The notes: generated from the letters alone by a model not told the origin. A stretch of DNA of 12,208 nucleotides from an uncultured Eubacteriales bacterium (GCA_900542675.1 UQOT01000058.1:1-12208), one strand, 5' to 3'. Positions 1 through 7,885 are shown, numbered from the stretch's first letter. Made by a program: numbers and translations.

Positions 1-2
1 GT

Positions 3-1061
3 GTTTCGTTTTGGCTTGCGTTCGCGGTGGTTTTAGCTGCGGCAGCGCTTATTTACTTGGTTATTGGTGTGTTTGTGCCAAAGGGCTTCGGCAGTAAGCA
101 CGCTGAGGGTATTGCGTGTTCTTTCGCTTCGCTGTCGGTGCTTATGACATATATTTGTATGCCGTTTGTAAGCATACCTAAGGTTATATCAAGCATAATC
201 CTGCGCATTTTCGGCATAAAGCCCGGCGAGAACGATGAGGACGTGACCGAAGAGGAAATCCGTATGCTTGTCGATATCGGTTCGGAGAGCGGCGTTATAG
301 ACGACGATGAAAAAGAGATGATACACAACATCTTTGAGCTTGACGACAAGCCGGTTGAGGATATAATGACCCACAGAACCGATGCAGTTATTCTTTGGAT
401 AAACGACGGCGCCGAGAAGTGGGAGGAAGTTATTAACGAGACAAACCACACGAGATATCCCGTCTGCGGCAACGCGATTGACGATATACTCGGCGTGGTC
501 AACAGCAGGGATTTTTATAAGCTTATGCTCCATCACGGCAGCAGCGGTGACCTTAAAAGCATTTTAAGAGAGCCGTATTTCGTGCCTGAGTCGTTAAAGG
601 CGGACGAAATGTTCTCGCAGATGCAGGACAAGAACGCTCACTTTGCGATTGTGCTTGATGAGTACGGCGGTTTCCGCGGTATCGTCACGCAGGAGGATTT
701 AATTGAGGAAATAGTCGGCGAGCTTTACAGCGAGTACGAGAAGCCCGAGGAGGACCTTGACATAATAAAGATGAGCGATGATACGTGGCTTATCTACGGC
801 GGCGCGGAGATTGAGGACGTGAGCGATGAGCTCGGAATTGACCTGCCTGCCGAGGAATATAATACTTTTGCGGGGCTTTTGCTCGATTCGCTCGGTACGG
901 TTCCGGCGGACGGAGAGACGCCCGAGATAACTGTCGGCAGAATGAAGGTCAATATAACCAAAATCGCTGACCATAGGATTGAGGAGACGGTTGTGACGCT
1001 TATGCCCGAGGCTGAAGATGACGATGCCGAGGGAAGCGGCGCGGACGATACGGAAAAATAA
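3..1061 (+). CDS. CorC/HlyC-family CBS-domain membrane protein (5' partial)
   Basis: The reading frame is open to the left edge, so the true start lies outside the window; 352 residues are visible. The GTG at 27 lies inside a hydrophobic segment and is not a credible start. The visible part begins in the last membrane segments of a CNNM/DUF21-type domain (about residues 1-65). An acidic linker (VTEEEIRMLV from residue 81) follows, then a pair of CBS domains from about residue 118 (EDIMTHRTDA, later HFAIVLDEYGGFRGIVTQED). It ends in a CorC_HlyC domain (about residues 255-335, with a YNTFAGLLL core). This is the standard order of the HlyC/CorC family, whose members are linked to magnesium or cobalt efflux or membrane ion homeostasis; the name hemolysin is historical. 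The extreme C-terminus is acidic. The family call is firm but the transported ion is unknown. The next gene starts 53 bases downstream. Confidence 0.93.
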   Translation, partial: VSFWLAFAVVLAAAALIYLVIGVFVPKGFGSKHAEGIACSFASLSVLMTYICMPFVSIPKVISSIILRIFGIKPGENDEDVTEEEIRMLVDIGSESGVIDDDEKEMIHNIFELDDKPVEDIMTHRTDAVILWINDGAEKWEEVINETNHTRYPVCGNAIDDILGVVNSRDFYKLMLHHGSSGDLKSILREPYFVPESLKADEMFSQMQDKNAHFAIVLDEYGGFRGIVTQEDLIEEIVGELYSEYEKPEEDLDIIKMSDDTWLIYGGAEIEDVSDELGIDLPAEEYNTFAGLLLDSLGTVPADGETPEITVGRMKVNITKIADHRIEETVVTLMPEAEDDDAEGSGADDTEK

Positions 1062-1114
1062 AATCTTTCGGACGCGTCTGCATATACATAATAAGTGGCG
1101 AATGAGGCGTAAAT

Positions 1115-2383
1115 ATGAGTATGAGAGGACTGAAAAGAGCGGCTGCCGCGTGTACCGCCGCTGTGATGATTTTGCTGAGCCAAGGTGTATATGCCGAGAC
1201 TTTGCCGAATTTTTGGCAGCAGAACACGTTTGATGACTATACATACACCGATATTTTAAGCGGCGACTGGTTTTATTACTATGTCGCCTTTGCGTATGAA
1301 TACGGGATAATGAACGGTACGGGCTACGGCGCGTTTGAGCCTGATGGGAATATTTCCGTCGCGGAGGCAATCACCGTTGCGGCGCGGCTTAATTCGATAT
1401 ACTACGAAAATAATATTAATATGAATATCGAAGCCGGAAATTCCAAGTTGTCGTGGTTTGTTCCGTATCTTGCGTATGCGGCAAATCAGGGAATAGTCGG
1501 AGCTTATGAGTTCAGCGGAAATTACACGCGCCCCGCAACGAAGGCAGAGCTTGCGTACATACTCTATAAGGCTTTGCCGGCGTGTTTTGAAAAGATAAAC
1601 GATATTTCACCGATACCCGACGTGCCCGCATATAACCCGTATTACGCCCAAATCCTTACGATGTACGAGGCTGGAGTTTTAACGGGCAGCGATGAGTACG
1701 GTACGTTTTACCCAGAGTCGTACGTAAAGCGCTGCGAGGCGGCGGCTATGATTTCAAAGACGGTAAGCCCCGACCTTAGGTCGTACTTTACCCTCAATCA
1801 GAACAAGCCGTATGCGACGCTCAGCTATAAATGGCAGTATCCATATAGGGGACGCAGCTTTTCGATGAATGTTGATATTTCATATTATGACTATAACTAT
1901 TTCGCGTCAAAGCCGAGAACGTATAACTATGCGGATTACGCCTGCGATGCGGCAGACGACGCCGCGGTTTATACTGTTGCGGAAGCGCTTAAGAATACGG
2001 CGATAGAGAACGGCTTTTCATCGCAGTATGACATAGCGGGGTTTGTGTCGGCGTTTGTTCAGTCGCTTGAATATCAGGACGATATGCTGTTTAAGGGCGT
2101 GAAGGAATACCCGAAGTATCCGATAGAAACGCTGTTCGAGCAGGGCGGCGACTGTGAAGATACTGCGGTTTTACTCGCTAAGATGCTGAAGCTGCTCGGC
2201 TACGGAGCGGTGCTTTTGGAAAGCCGCGACCATATGGCGGTCGGGGTTCAGACCGGCGGCCAGGGAAACCTGTCGTACGGCGGCACAAATTATTACTATA
2301 TCGAAACGACGGAGGCGGGCTGGAAGGTCGGCGAGGTTCCGAGCGATTTAGTCGGCGAAAAAATGGAGATAGTGTTTATTTGA
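1115..2383 (+). CDS. Secreted SLH-domain protein with transglutaminase-like domain
   Basis: A 422-residue exported protein. Residues 1-27 form a signal peptide (basic MSMRGLKR, hydrophobic core, likely cleavage after VYA). Three S-layer homology repeats follow, at about residues 43-95, 110-152 and 166-215. Each has the aromatic start, a G-(I/V) step such as GIMNGTGYGAFEPDG, and an A-E-A/L helix; they usually bind pyruvylated secondary wall polymer. A tyrosine-rich linker (about 237-275) leads to a transglutaminase-like fold (about 285-410). Its likely triad is Cys347 in GGDCEDTA, His373 in RDHMAVGV and Glu397 in YYYIETTE. Such domains may act as proteases, peptidases or cross-linking enzymes in the wall; which one cannot be told here. 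The start is set by a GAGGCG site at 1104-1109. It sits between corC-like and ftsK genes with no obvious promoter of its own. The domain calls are good; the activity is inferred. Confidence 0.88.
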   Translation: MSMRGLKRAAAACTAAVMILLSQGVYAETLPNFWQQNTFDDYTYTDILSGDWFYYYVAFAYEYGIMNGTGYGAFEPDGNISVAEAITVAARLNSIYYENNINMNIEAGNSKLSWFVPYLAYAANQGIVGAYEFSGNYTRPATKAELAYILYKALPACFEKINDISPIPDVPAYNPYYAQILTMYEAGVLTGSDEYGTFYPESYVKRCEAAAMISKTVSPDLRSYFTLNQNKPYATLSYKWQYPYRGRSFSMNVDISYYDYNYFASKPRTYNYADYACDAADDAAVYTVAEALKNTAIENGFSSQYDIAGFVSAFVQSLEYQDDMLFKGVKEYPKYPIETLFEQGGDCEDTAVLLAKMLKLLGYGAVLLESRDHMAVGVQTGGQGNLSYGGTNYYYIETTEAGWKVGEVPSDLVGEKMEIVFI

Positions 2384-2384
2384 T

Positions 2385-2407
2385 AGGGCGGCGGAGGTAT
2401 CCGCCCT
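2385..2407 (+). terminator. Possible weak terminator or attenuator hairpin before ftsK
   Basis: Just after the stop of the SLH gene, AGGGCGG (2385-2391) can pair with CCGCCCT (2401-2407), a 7-bp stem with a 9-base loop. A competing GGCGGA-GGTA-TCCGCC hairpin (2390-2405) is also possible. The bases after it (TGTTTGTTT) are only loosely T-rich. It may partly end transcription between the wall gene and ftsK. The ftsK ribosome binding site begins 14 bases later. Confidence 0.4.
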
Positions 2408-2434
2408 GTTTGTTTAAATTAAGGAGATATATAA

Positions 2435-5368
2435 ATGGCTCAAACCACAAAAGGCAAAAAGACGGCAAAGAAGCCTGCCGCCGCGAAAAAAACAAAAGCT
2501 GCTCCGAGGAGCACGGCGGGCAGCAAGACCAAAAAGACTGCCGCGGCGAAAAAGACTGCTCCGCCAAAAAAGAGCGCGCCGGCGGGCGCAAAGACGCAGT
2601 CAAAGCCCGCGCAGCGCGGAAAAACAGAAAATATAGCACAGCCGAAGGTGAAAGCCCTGTCGGGCGAAGTTAAGGGCATTATGCTCATCGCCGTAGGGCT
2701 GTTTTTGGCGTGCGCGTTCTTTTTGGAAGCGACCGGAATTGTAGGAGAGTTTATAAAAAGCGTGTGCTACGGATTGTTTGGCGCAGCGTCGTCGTTGTTT
2801 TCGCTGTATTTTGTGATTATAGGTATCAGATGTATTGTTGATAAAAAGGATACAGACTCGCTCGGTATGTGGCTGTCCTTGTTTGGGCTTATGCTGTGTA
2901 CGGTTATGATTTATGCTTTGGCGATGCACGATACAAGCTTTGTCTCGGGCGGTGTATGGGCTAATGTATTGGATTTGTATAATCGCGGCACAGACGGCAC
3001 GGGCGGCGGCATCGTAGGCGGATTTTTGTGCAAGGCTATTGTGCTGCTCATCGGCTCTATGGGCGCGTGGGTGTTCACGATTGCGGCGGCGATTGAGTTT
3101 ATTATTCTGCTTATAAATGTATCGGTTGAGGGCGTGTTTAGAAAGATAGGCAGGTTTATAATTCGCAGCTGCAAAAGTATAAAAGCGCGTATGAACCGTG
3201 AGGTTGAGATTGCCGCCGAGGAGCCCGAGCCTGATTTTGAGCAGGGCGGTGAAGTAGATTTTGATACCCTGCCGCATACGACTGATATTAATAATATAGC
3301 CGTTCCGAAGCCCGAAGGACGCAGAAAGAAGCACAGAACTCCCACAAAGCCGCAGCGTTTTGAGTTTGAAGAGGATAATTCTGCGGCGGATATAAGCGCA
3401 TCGGTAAGCCGCAAAGAGGAGGAGGCTAAGTTCAGCCTTGACGACCTCCCGTTTGATTTGGATAACATAAAGACGGGTACAATTTATGAGGTATCGGAGG
3501 ATGACGGCGATATACCCGTGACGCTGTTTGAAAAGAAAAAGCCTGATACCGAAAGCAGCGATGGTGCGTTTGATAATATTGACGTTCCCGAGTTTTTGGA
3601 CACAACCAAGACGGGCGCTCTGACGAATATTCCCGATGAAAACGGGAACATACCTGAGGAGCCCGACCCGGACGATTTTGAGCCGCCGAGCGAGGCAAAA
3701 ATGCAGGACAGGCTTGACAGCTCGACCAAGTATGCGCTTGAACACGGCGTACCGCTTGATGAAGCAATAGTCAGAGGCAGGAAAATGGAGGCTGATGGCG
3801 AAATGTCGCCTGAGGATATGATAGAGGCGCAGGTGAGTGAGCACAACGCCGCGCCAAAGCTAATTCAGTACAAGCTTCCCGATTTGTCGCTCTTGTCAAA
3901 GCCGAAGCCTAAGAAAAAGACGCCTGCTGAAATCAGGCAGGAGCTTGAGGACAAGGCAAACAGACTGCTGAGCACGCTGCGCAGCTTTAAGGTTGACGCG
4001 AAGATTATAAACATCACCCAGGGGCCGTCGGTCACGAGGTTTGAACTTCAGCCGGGAGTCGGCATAAAGGTTTCAAAGATAACAAACCTCTCTGACGATA
4101 TCGCACTGAGCCTTGCCGCGCCGGGCGTGAGAATTGAAGCGCCAATCCCCGGCAAATCGGCGATAGGCATTGAAATCCCGAACGCGGCCTCGACCGCCGT
4201 GCCGATACGCGAGGTAATAGATACCGAAGAATTTAAAAGGCGCAAGTCAAGAACGACAGTCGCGCTCGGCAAGGATATAAGCGGCGAGTGCGTTATAGCG
4301 GACATTGCGGACTTTCCGCATATACTCATTGCGGGAGCTACAGGCTCGGGTAAGTCGGTGTGTATAAACTCGCTTATAACGAGTATACTCTATAAGGCGA
4401 AGCCCGACGAGGTCAAGATGATAATGGTTGACCCCAAAATGGTTGAGCTCGGCGTATACAACGGAATACCGCACCTTTTAATCCCTGTCGTAACCGACCC
4501 TAAGCACGCTGCGGGCGCGCTTAATTGGGCGGTTGTCGAGATGCAGAACAGGTACAATCTCTTAAAGGATAACAAGGTCAGAAACCTTGACGGCTATAAT
4601 CGGCTTATGGAAGAAAACGGCGAGCCTGACGCTAAGCTGCCTGAAATCGTGATAATAATAGACGAGCTTGCCGACCTTATGGTTGCGGCTAAGAATGAGG
4701 TTGAGGAAGCGATTAACCGTCTTGCCGCGCTTGCCAGAGCGGCGGGTATGTATCTTGTCATAGCGACGCAGAGACCGTCTGTTAACGTAATAACAGGCGT
4801 TATCAAGGCGAATATACCGTCAAGAATTGCTTTTGCGGTATCGTCGCAGATAGACAGCCGTACGATAATCGACTCGGCGGGTGCGGAAAAGCTGCTCGGC
4901 AGAGGCGATATGCTGTATTCACCGAGAGGCTCTATGAAGCCGACGCGAGTACAGGGTAATTTTGTGTCCGACAGCGAGATTGAGGCTATAGTTGACTACA
5001 TAAAGAGTCAGTACGAGGCGGAGTATGACGAGGAAGTAATTGAACATATTGAAAAGGAGCACGAGAGAGTCAGCGCCGATATTGAGGCGGCAAGCCGAAC
5101 CTCGGACGGCGGACACACTGCAGGAGGTTCGCATAACAGAACCGACGATATGTTTTTAGAGGCAGTCGAGCTTGTGCTTGAAAACGGACAGGCTTCGGTT
5201 GCTATGTTCCAGAGGAAATTCAAAATGGGCTATCAGCGCGCGGCAAAGCTGATTGACCAGATGGAGGAGCTTAACATAATCGGACCGTACGAGGGTACAA
5301 AACCGCGGCAGGTGCTGATTACGCGGCAGGAGCTGAACGAGATGAAATATAACCGCGATAACGGTTAA
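2435..5368 (+). CDS. ftsK: FtsK/SpoIIIE-family DNA translocase
   Basis: A 977-residue septal DNA pump that moves chromosomal DNA through the closing division or sporulation septum. The N-terminus (residues 1-73) is an unusual Lys/Ala/Pro-rich tail with about 20 lysines. Membrane segments follow at about 81-97, 110-132, 143-164 and 191-229 (the last probably two), then a long acidic linker to about residue 480. The motor starts near 490. Walker A is GATGSGKS (634-641), Walker B is IIIIDEL (739-745, with Asp743 and Glu744), and the ATQRPSVNVITG motif starts at 777. The C-terminal winged-helix gamma domain (about 904-965, with KMGYQRAAKLIDQMEEL) is the part that reads KOPS/SRS-type polarity sequences. 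The start is supported by AAGGAG at 2421-2426. The length suits a full FtsK/SpoIIIE; FtsK and SpoIIIE cannot be told apart by sequence alone. Confidence 0.96.
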   Translation: MAQTTKGKKTAKKPAAAKKTKAAPRSTAGSKTKKTAAAKKTAPPKKSAPAGAKTQSKPAQRGKTENIAQPKVKALSGEVKGIMLIAVGLFLACAFFLEATGIVGEFIKSVCYGLFGAASSLFSLYFVIIGIRCIVDKKDTDSLGMWLSLFGLMLCTVMIYALAMHDTSFVSGGVWANVLDLYNRGTDGTGGGIVGGFLCKAIVLLIGSMGAWVFTIAAAIEFIILLINVSVEGVFRKIGRFIIRSCKSIKARMNREVEIAAEEPEPDFEQGGEVDFDTLPHTTDINNIAVPKPEGRRKKHRTPTKPQRFEFEEDNSAADISASVSRKEEEAKFSLDDLPFDLDNIKTGTIYEVSEDDGDIPVTLFEKKKPDTESSDGAFDNIDVPEFLDTTKTGALTNIPDENGNIPEEPDPDDFEPPSEAKMQDRLDSSTKYALEHGVPLDEAIVRGRKMEADGEMSPEDMIEAQVSEHNAAPKLIQYKLPDLSLLSKPKPKKKTPAEIRQELEDKANRLLSTLRSFKVDAKIINITQGPSVTRFELQPGVGIKVSKITNLSDDIALSLAAPGVRIEAPIPGKSAIGIEIPNAASTAVPIREVIDTEEFKRRKSRTTVALGKDISGECVIADIADFPHILIAGATGSGKSVCINSLITSILYKAKPDEVKMIMVDPKMVELGVYNGIPHLLIPVVTDPKHAAGALNWAVVEMQNRYNLLKDNKVRNLDGYNRLMEENGEPDAKLPEIVIIIDELADLMVAAKNEVEEAINRLAALARAAGMYLVIATQRPSVNVITGVIKANIPSRIAFAVSSQIDSRTIIDSAGAEKLLGRGDMLYSPRGSMKPTRVQGNFVSDSEIEAIVDYIKSQYEAEYDEEVIEHIEKEHERVSADIEAASRTSDGGHTAGGSHNRTDDMFLEAVELVLENGQASVAMFQRKFKMGYQRAAKLIDQMEELNIIGPYEGTKPRQVLITRQELNEMKYNRDNG

Positions 5369-5371
5369 GTT

Positions 5372-5395
5372 TTTAGGATTTAAGGATTTAAGGAG
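5372..5395 (+). repeat. Short tandem repeat containing the luxS ribosome binding site
   Basis: Three near-identical units lie in the 33-base gap before luxS: TTTAGGA (5372-5378), TTTAAGGA (5379-5386) and TTTAAGGA (5387-5394). The last copy runs into AAGGAG (5390-5395), the likely ribosome binding site 6 bases before the luxS ATG. The second copy places a spare AAGGA 8 bases further upstream. It looks like slippage of an 8-base unit. Confidence 0.6.
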
Positions 5396-5401
5396 AATAG
5401 T

Positions 5402-5860
5402 ATGCAGAAAATAGCGAGCTTTACGGTTGACCACAGAAAGATTAAGCCGTGTGTGTATATATCACGGATTGACGGCGATATTACGACCTATGATATCCGT
5501 ATGCGTAAGCCTAATACGGGCGATGTGATGAGCAACGCGGTAATTCACAGCTTAGAGCATATGTTTGCAACGCTGGTGCGTAATTCTGAGATTAAGGACG
5601 ATGTTATTTACTTCGGTCCGATGGGCTGTCAGACGGGGTTCTATCTTCTTATAAGAAACGCAGACAGCGCAAGGGATATTGAAATAATCAAAAATACGTT
5701 TAAGGCCGTTGTGGATTATAACGGTGAAATGCCGGGCAAGAGCGAAATTGAATGCGGAAACTACCGCAATCTTGATGTAGAGCTTGCCCGCGATGAGGCA
5801 AAGGACTATTTGAAAAAGATAAAGGATATCGGCGTAGGTGATTTAAAGTACGAGGTATAG
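5402..5860 (+). CDS. luxS: S-ribosylhomocysteine lyase LuxS
   Basis: A 152-residue cytoplasmic metalloenzyme that splits S-ribosylhomocysteine into homocysteine and DPD, the precursor of autoinducer-2. The family's zinc site is intact: His49 and His53 in HSLEH, and Cys118 in SEIECGNY. The catalytic pair is also present: Glu52 in the same HxxEH motif and Cys76 in GPMGCQTGFY. Length is normal for the family. The start is supported by AAGGAG at 5390-5395. mtaD follows after 3 bases, so the two are almost surely co-transcribed. No Pfs/MTAN nucleosidase gene, the usual supplier of its substrate, is in the window. Whether it serves signalling or only methyl-cycle recycling cannot be told from the sequence. 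Confidence 0.98.
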   Translation: MQKIASFTVDHRKIKPCVYISRIDGDITTYDIRMRKPNTGDVMSNAVIHSLEHMFATLVRNSEIKDDVIYFGPMGCQTGFYLLIRNADSARDIEIIKNTFKAVVDYNGEMPGKSEIECGNYRNLDVELARDEAKDYLKKIKDIGVGDLKYEV

Positions 5861-5863
5861 TAA

Positions 5864-7087
5864 ATGAACGATATATTGCTTAAAAATATAACGGCAGTGA
5901 CAATGGACGACAGCCGAAAAGTGATAGATAACGCATACGTTGCAATAAGTGGCATCAGGATAAGCTATGTGGGCGAAAAAAGACCCGAAGGCGATTTTAA
6001 GACCGTATTACGCGGCAGGGGAAAAGTCGTTATGCCGGGGCTTGTTAACACTCACGCGCATCTTGCTATGACGTTGCTTCGCAGCTATGCCGATGATATG
6101 AATTTGCAGGACTGGCTGTTTAACAAGATTTTTCCGTTCGAGGATACGCTCACTGAAGATATGATTAAAGAGGGCAGCGAAATAGGCATAGATGAGATGC
6201 TTGCGAGCGGCACGACCTGTTTTAACGATATGTACTTTTTTGAAAAGACTACGGCAGAGGCTGTGCTTAGAAAGGGAATTCGCGCAGTGCTTGCCGAGGG
6301 GATTAACTTTGACGGCTACGACAGAAAAATCAAGCTCACAGAGGAACTGAATGAGGAATACGGCGGCGAGGATTTAATCAGTCTCGCCATTGCTCCGCAC
6401 GCGATATATACCTGCAGTGAAAAGCTGCTGCGCGACTGTGCCGAGTATGCGAGGGAGCACAATGTGCTTATACACACGCATCTTGCAGAGACAAAGACCG
6501 AATTTGACGACTGTATAAAAGAGCACGGTATGACGCCGACTGCGTATATGGAAAGCGTCGGAATGTTTGAAAATAAGACAGTCGCCGCGCACTGCGTTTA
6601 TATGACCGACGAGGATATTAATATTCTTAAAAAGCACGGTGTAACCGCCGCGCATAATGTTGTAAGCAACTTAAAGCTTGCCTCGGGAGTTGCTCCGGTT
6701 ACAAAGATGTTAGAGCGCGGCGTAAACGTGTCGCTCGGCACGGACGGTGCGTCGAGCAATAATAATCTTGATATGTTCGAGGAGATGAAAATCGCGGGAA
6801 TTTTGCACAAGGGCATAACGCTTGACCCGACCGTTTTGGACGCGTGGAGCGTGCTTAAAATGGCAACGGTAAATGGCGCGAAAGCGCTCGGCTTTGACGA
6901 CCTCGGTATGCTTAAAGAGGGGTATCTCGCCGATATGGCAGTTATCGACTTTGACGCACCGCACCTTACCCCAAACCACAACACGGTATCAAACTTAGTA
7001 TACGCCGCCCGAGGTTCGGATGTCGAATACACAATAGTTAACGGAAAAATAGTATATAAACGGAGCAACTTAGGGACTAGGGATTAG
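5864..7087 (+). CDS. mtaD: 5-methylthioadenosine/S-adenosylhomocysteine deaminase
   Basis: A 407-residue amidohydrolase-superfamily enzyme that deaminates methylthioadenosine or S-adenosylhomocysteine (sometimes adenosine) to the inosine form, releasing ammonia. The metal site is visible: His64 and His66 in NTHAHLAM, His206 in HTHLAET, and Asp294 in LGTDGASSNN. Glu209 three residues after His206 and His243 in AAHCVYM match the substrate-contacting and catalytic positions of the family. The start is 3 bases after luxS, with a GAGG site at 5852-5855 inside the luxS end. The C-terminus (VYKRSNLGTRD) is partly encoded by a heptamer repeat that also gives the stop codon, so the last residues are probably not conserved. 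The pairing with luxS supports a role in clearing S-adenosylhomocysteine. A guanine or other nucleoside deaminase is a less likely alternative. Confidence 0.92.
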   Translation: MNDILLKNITAVTMDDSRKVIDNAYVAISGIRISYVGEKRPEGDFKTVLRGRGKVVMPGLVNTHAHLAMTLLRSYADDMNLQDWLFNKIFPFEDTLTEDMIKEGSEIGIDEMLASGTTCFNDMYFFEKTTAEAVLRKGIRAVLAEGINFDGYDRKIKLTEELNEEYGGEDLISLAIAPHAIYTCSEKLLRDCAEYAREHNVLIHTHLAETKTEFDDCIKEHGMTPTAYMESVGMFENKTVAAHCVYMTDEDINILKKHGVTAAHNVVSNLKLASGVAPVTKMLERGVNVSLGTDGASSNNNLDMFEEMKIAGILHKGITLDPTVLDAWSVLKMATVNGAKALGFDDLGMLKEGYLADMAVIDFDAPHLTPNHNTVSNLVYAARGSDVEYTIVNGKIVYKRSNLGTRD

Positions 7088-7093
7088 GTACTA
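7071..7093 (+). repeat. Heptamer tandem repeat at the mtaD 3' end
   Basis: Three head-to-tail copies of a 7-base unit: TAGGGAC (7071-7077), TAGGGAT (7078-7084) and TAGGTAC (7085-7091), then a partial TA. The first two copies lie in the mtaD frame (Leu-Gly-Thr-Arg-Asp) and the third supplies its TAG stop. Similar GGGACTA-type repeats occur between genes in other Clostridia (from memory); here it seems to have grown into or trimmed the coding end. Confidence 0.7.
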
Positions 7094-7116
7094 CGCGGTA
7101 TTAATTCACTCACACA

Positions 7117-7217
7117 GCCTGCCCGCTCGATGGGAGCGGAGAAGATGCAACGTGTAAACCGGTAAATGATATGATTGACTGTAAGGCGCCTGGGCGGGTA
7201 GCCTTTTGTTTGTATTT
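7117..7217 (+). promoter_or_regulatory. Unassigned structured RNA element with terminator-like 3' end
   Basis: A GC-rich block in an AT-rich gap. Three exclusive pairings can be drawn. (a) CCGCTC (7123-7128) with GAGCGG (7134-7139) makes a 6-bp hairpin. (b) CTGCCCGCTC (7119-7128) with GGGCGGGTAG (7192-7201) makes a 10-bp long-range helix with two G-U pairs. (c) AAGGC (7183-7187) with GCCTT (7201-7205) makes a hairpin followed by TTGTTTGTATTT, like an intrinsic terminator. This layout suits an attenuator or riboswitch. CGCCTGGGCG (7187-7196) resembles the conserved 3' motif of ZTP (pfl) riboswitches, which often precede purine genes, but I cannot find the matching 5' half with its ACTGGC core. 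The purE promoter lies downstream of it, which argues against a simple purE leader. It may only be the mtaD terminator. Confidence 0.4.
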
Positions 7218-7273
7218 GCCATATAATTATTCTCTCTTGTTTAAATTATTTTTATAAAAATTCTCAAAATATC

Positions 7274-7302
7274 TTGAAAGATGGCGGTCTTTAGGTTATA
7301 AT
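7274..7302 (+). promoter_or_regulatory. Sigma-A promoter of the purine operon
   Basis: TTGAAA (7274-7279) and a perfect TATAAT (7297-7302) are separated by 17 bases, so transcription should start near 7309 and leave a leader of about 35 bases before purE. The region upstream is very AT-rich and holds a perfect 14-base palindrome, ATTTTTATAAAAAT (7248-7261), which could be an UP element or an operator. I see no clear PurR box or purine riboswitch between the promoter and purE. Confidence 0.85.
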
Positions 7303-7343
7303 AATTCCTGTAATAATTTTTTAGAATAAGAGGAAGATTTTTT

Positions 7344-7838
7344 ATGGCAAAGGTTGCAATTGTTATGGGCAGTAATTCCGACTTACCGGTTGTGCAGGGC
7401 GCTATAACCAAATTAAAGGAGTTCGGCATTGATTTTGAGGCGCACGTTATTTCGGCGCACAGAACCCCGGCTCAGGCTGAGGAGTTTGCCAAGACCGCTA
7501 AGGATAAGGGCGTTAAGGTTATTATTGCGGCGGCGGGCAAGGCTGCGCATCTCGGCGGTGTAATCGCGGCGTATACTACGCTGCCTGTTATAGCTCTGCC
7601 GATTAAGTCGTCGTTTATGGACGGACTTGACTCGCTTTTATCAATGGTTCAGATGCCGAGCGGCATTCCGGTTGCTGCAGTGGGGGTTAACGCTTCGGAT
7701 AATGCGGGAATTTTGGCGGCGCAGATGCTTGCGCTGAGCGACAGCGGGCTTGCCGATAAGCTTGACAAGTTCAAGAAGGATATGGCGGCTGCGGTTGCCG
7801 AGAAGGATAAGAAGCTTCAGGCAGAGCTGAATAAATAA
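7344..7838 (+). CDS. purE: Class I N5-carboxyaminoimidazole ribonucleotide mutase PurE
   Basis: A 164-residue cytoplasmic enzyme that turns N5-CAIR into CAIR in purine synthesis. The phosphate and substrate loops are clear: MGSNSDLP at residues 8-15, SAHRTP near 37-42, the AAGKAAHLGGV loop and the VQMPSGIP segment. The AAHL-type loop is that of class I (bacterial) PurE rather than the animal-type class II, so PurK is expected to supply N5-CAIR. purK is not in the window. The C-terminal 25 residues are a lysine/alanine-rich helix. The ribosome binding site is AGAGGA (7329-7334). It is the first gene of the operon and lies 47 bases before purM. Confidence 0.97.
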   Translation: MAKVAIVMGSNSDLPVVQGAITKLKEFGIDFEAHVISAHRTPAQAEEFAKTAKDKGVKVIIAAAGKAAHLGGVIAAYTTLPVIALPIKSSFMDGLDSLLSMVQMPSGIPVAAVGVNASDNAGILAAQMLALSDSGLADKLDKFKKDMAAAVAEKDKKLQAELNK

Positions 7839-7885
7839 TTATTTATGCAATAAATCTAATCTAACATATAACGGAGGAAATTTTA

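Noticed and set aside
27..1061. GTG at 27 as the true start of the CorC-like gene
   Set aside because: The frame is open to the window edge with hydrophobic residues upstream, and the family normally has a full N-terminal membrane domain, so the gene is cut by the edge.
2600..3844. Long antisense open frame (414 codons) opposite ftsK
   Set aside because: It lies wholly inside ftsK, has no ribosome binding site or known motif, and its composition (rich in Arg, Tyr, Leu) is what the reverse of ftsK codons gives.
7088..7343. Purine (guanine), THF, TPP, SAM, SAH or T-box riboswitch before purE
   Set aside because: None of the conserved cores of these classes can be seen in the gap. Only the partial ZTP-like 3' motif remains, and it is reported as uncertain.
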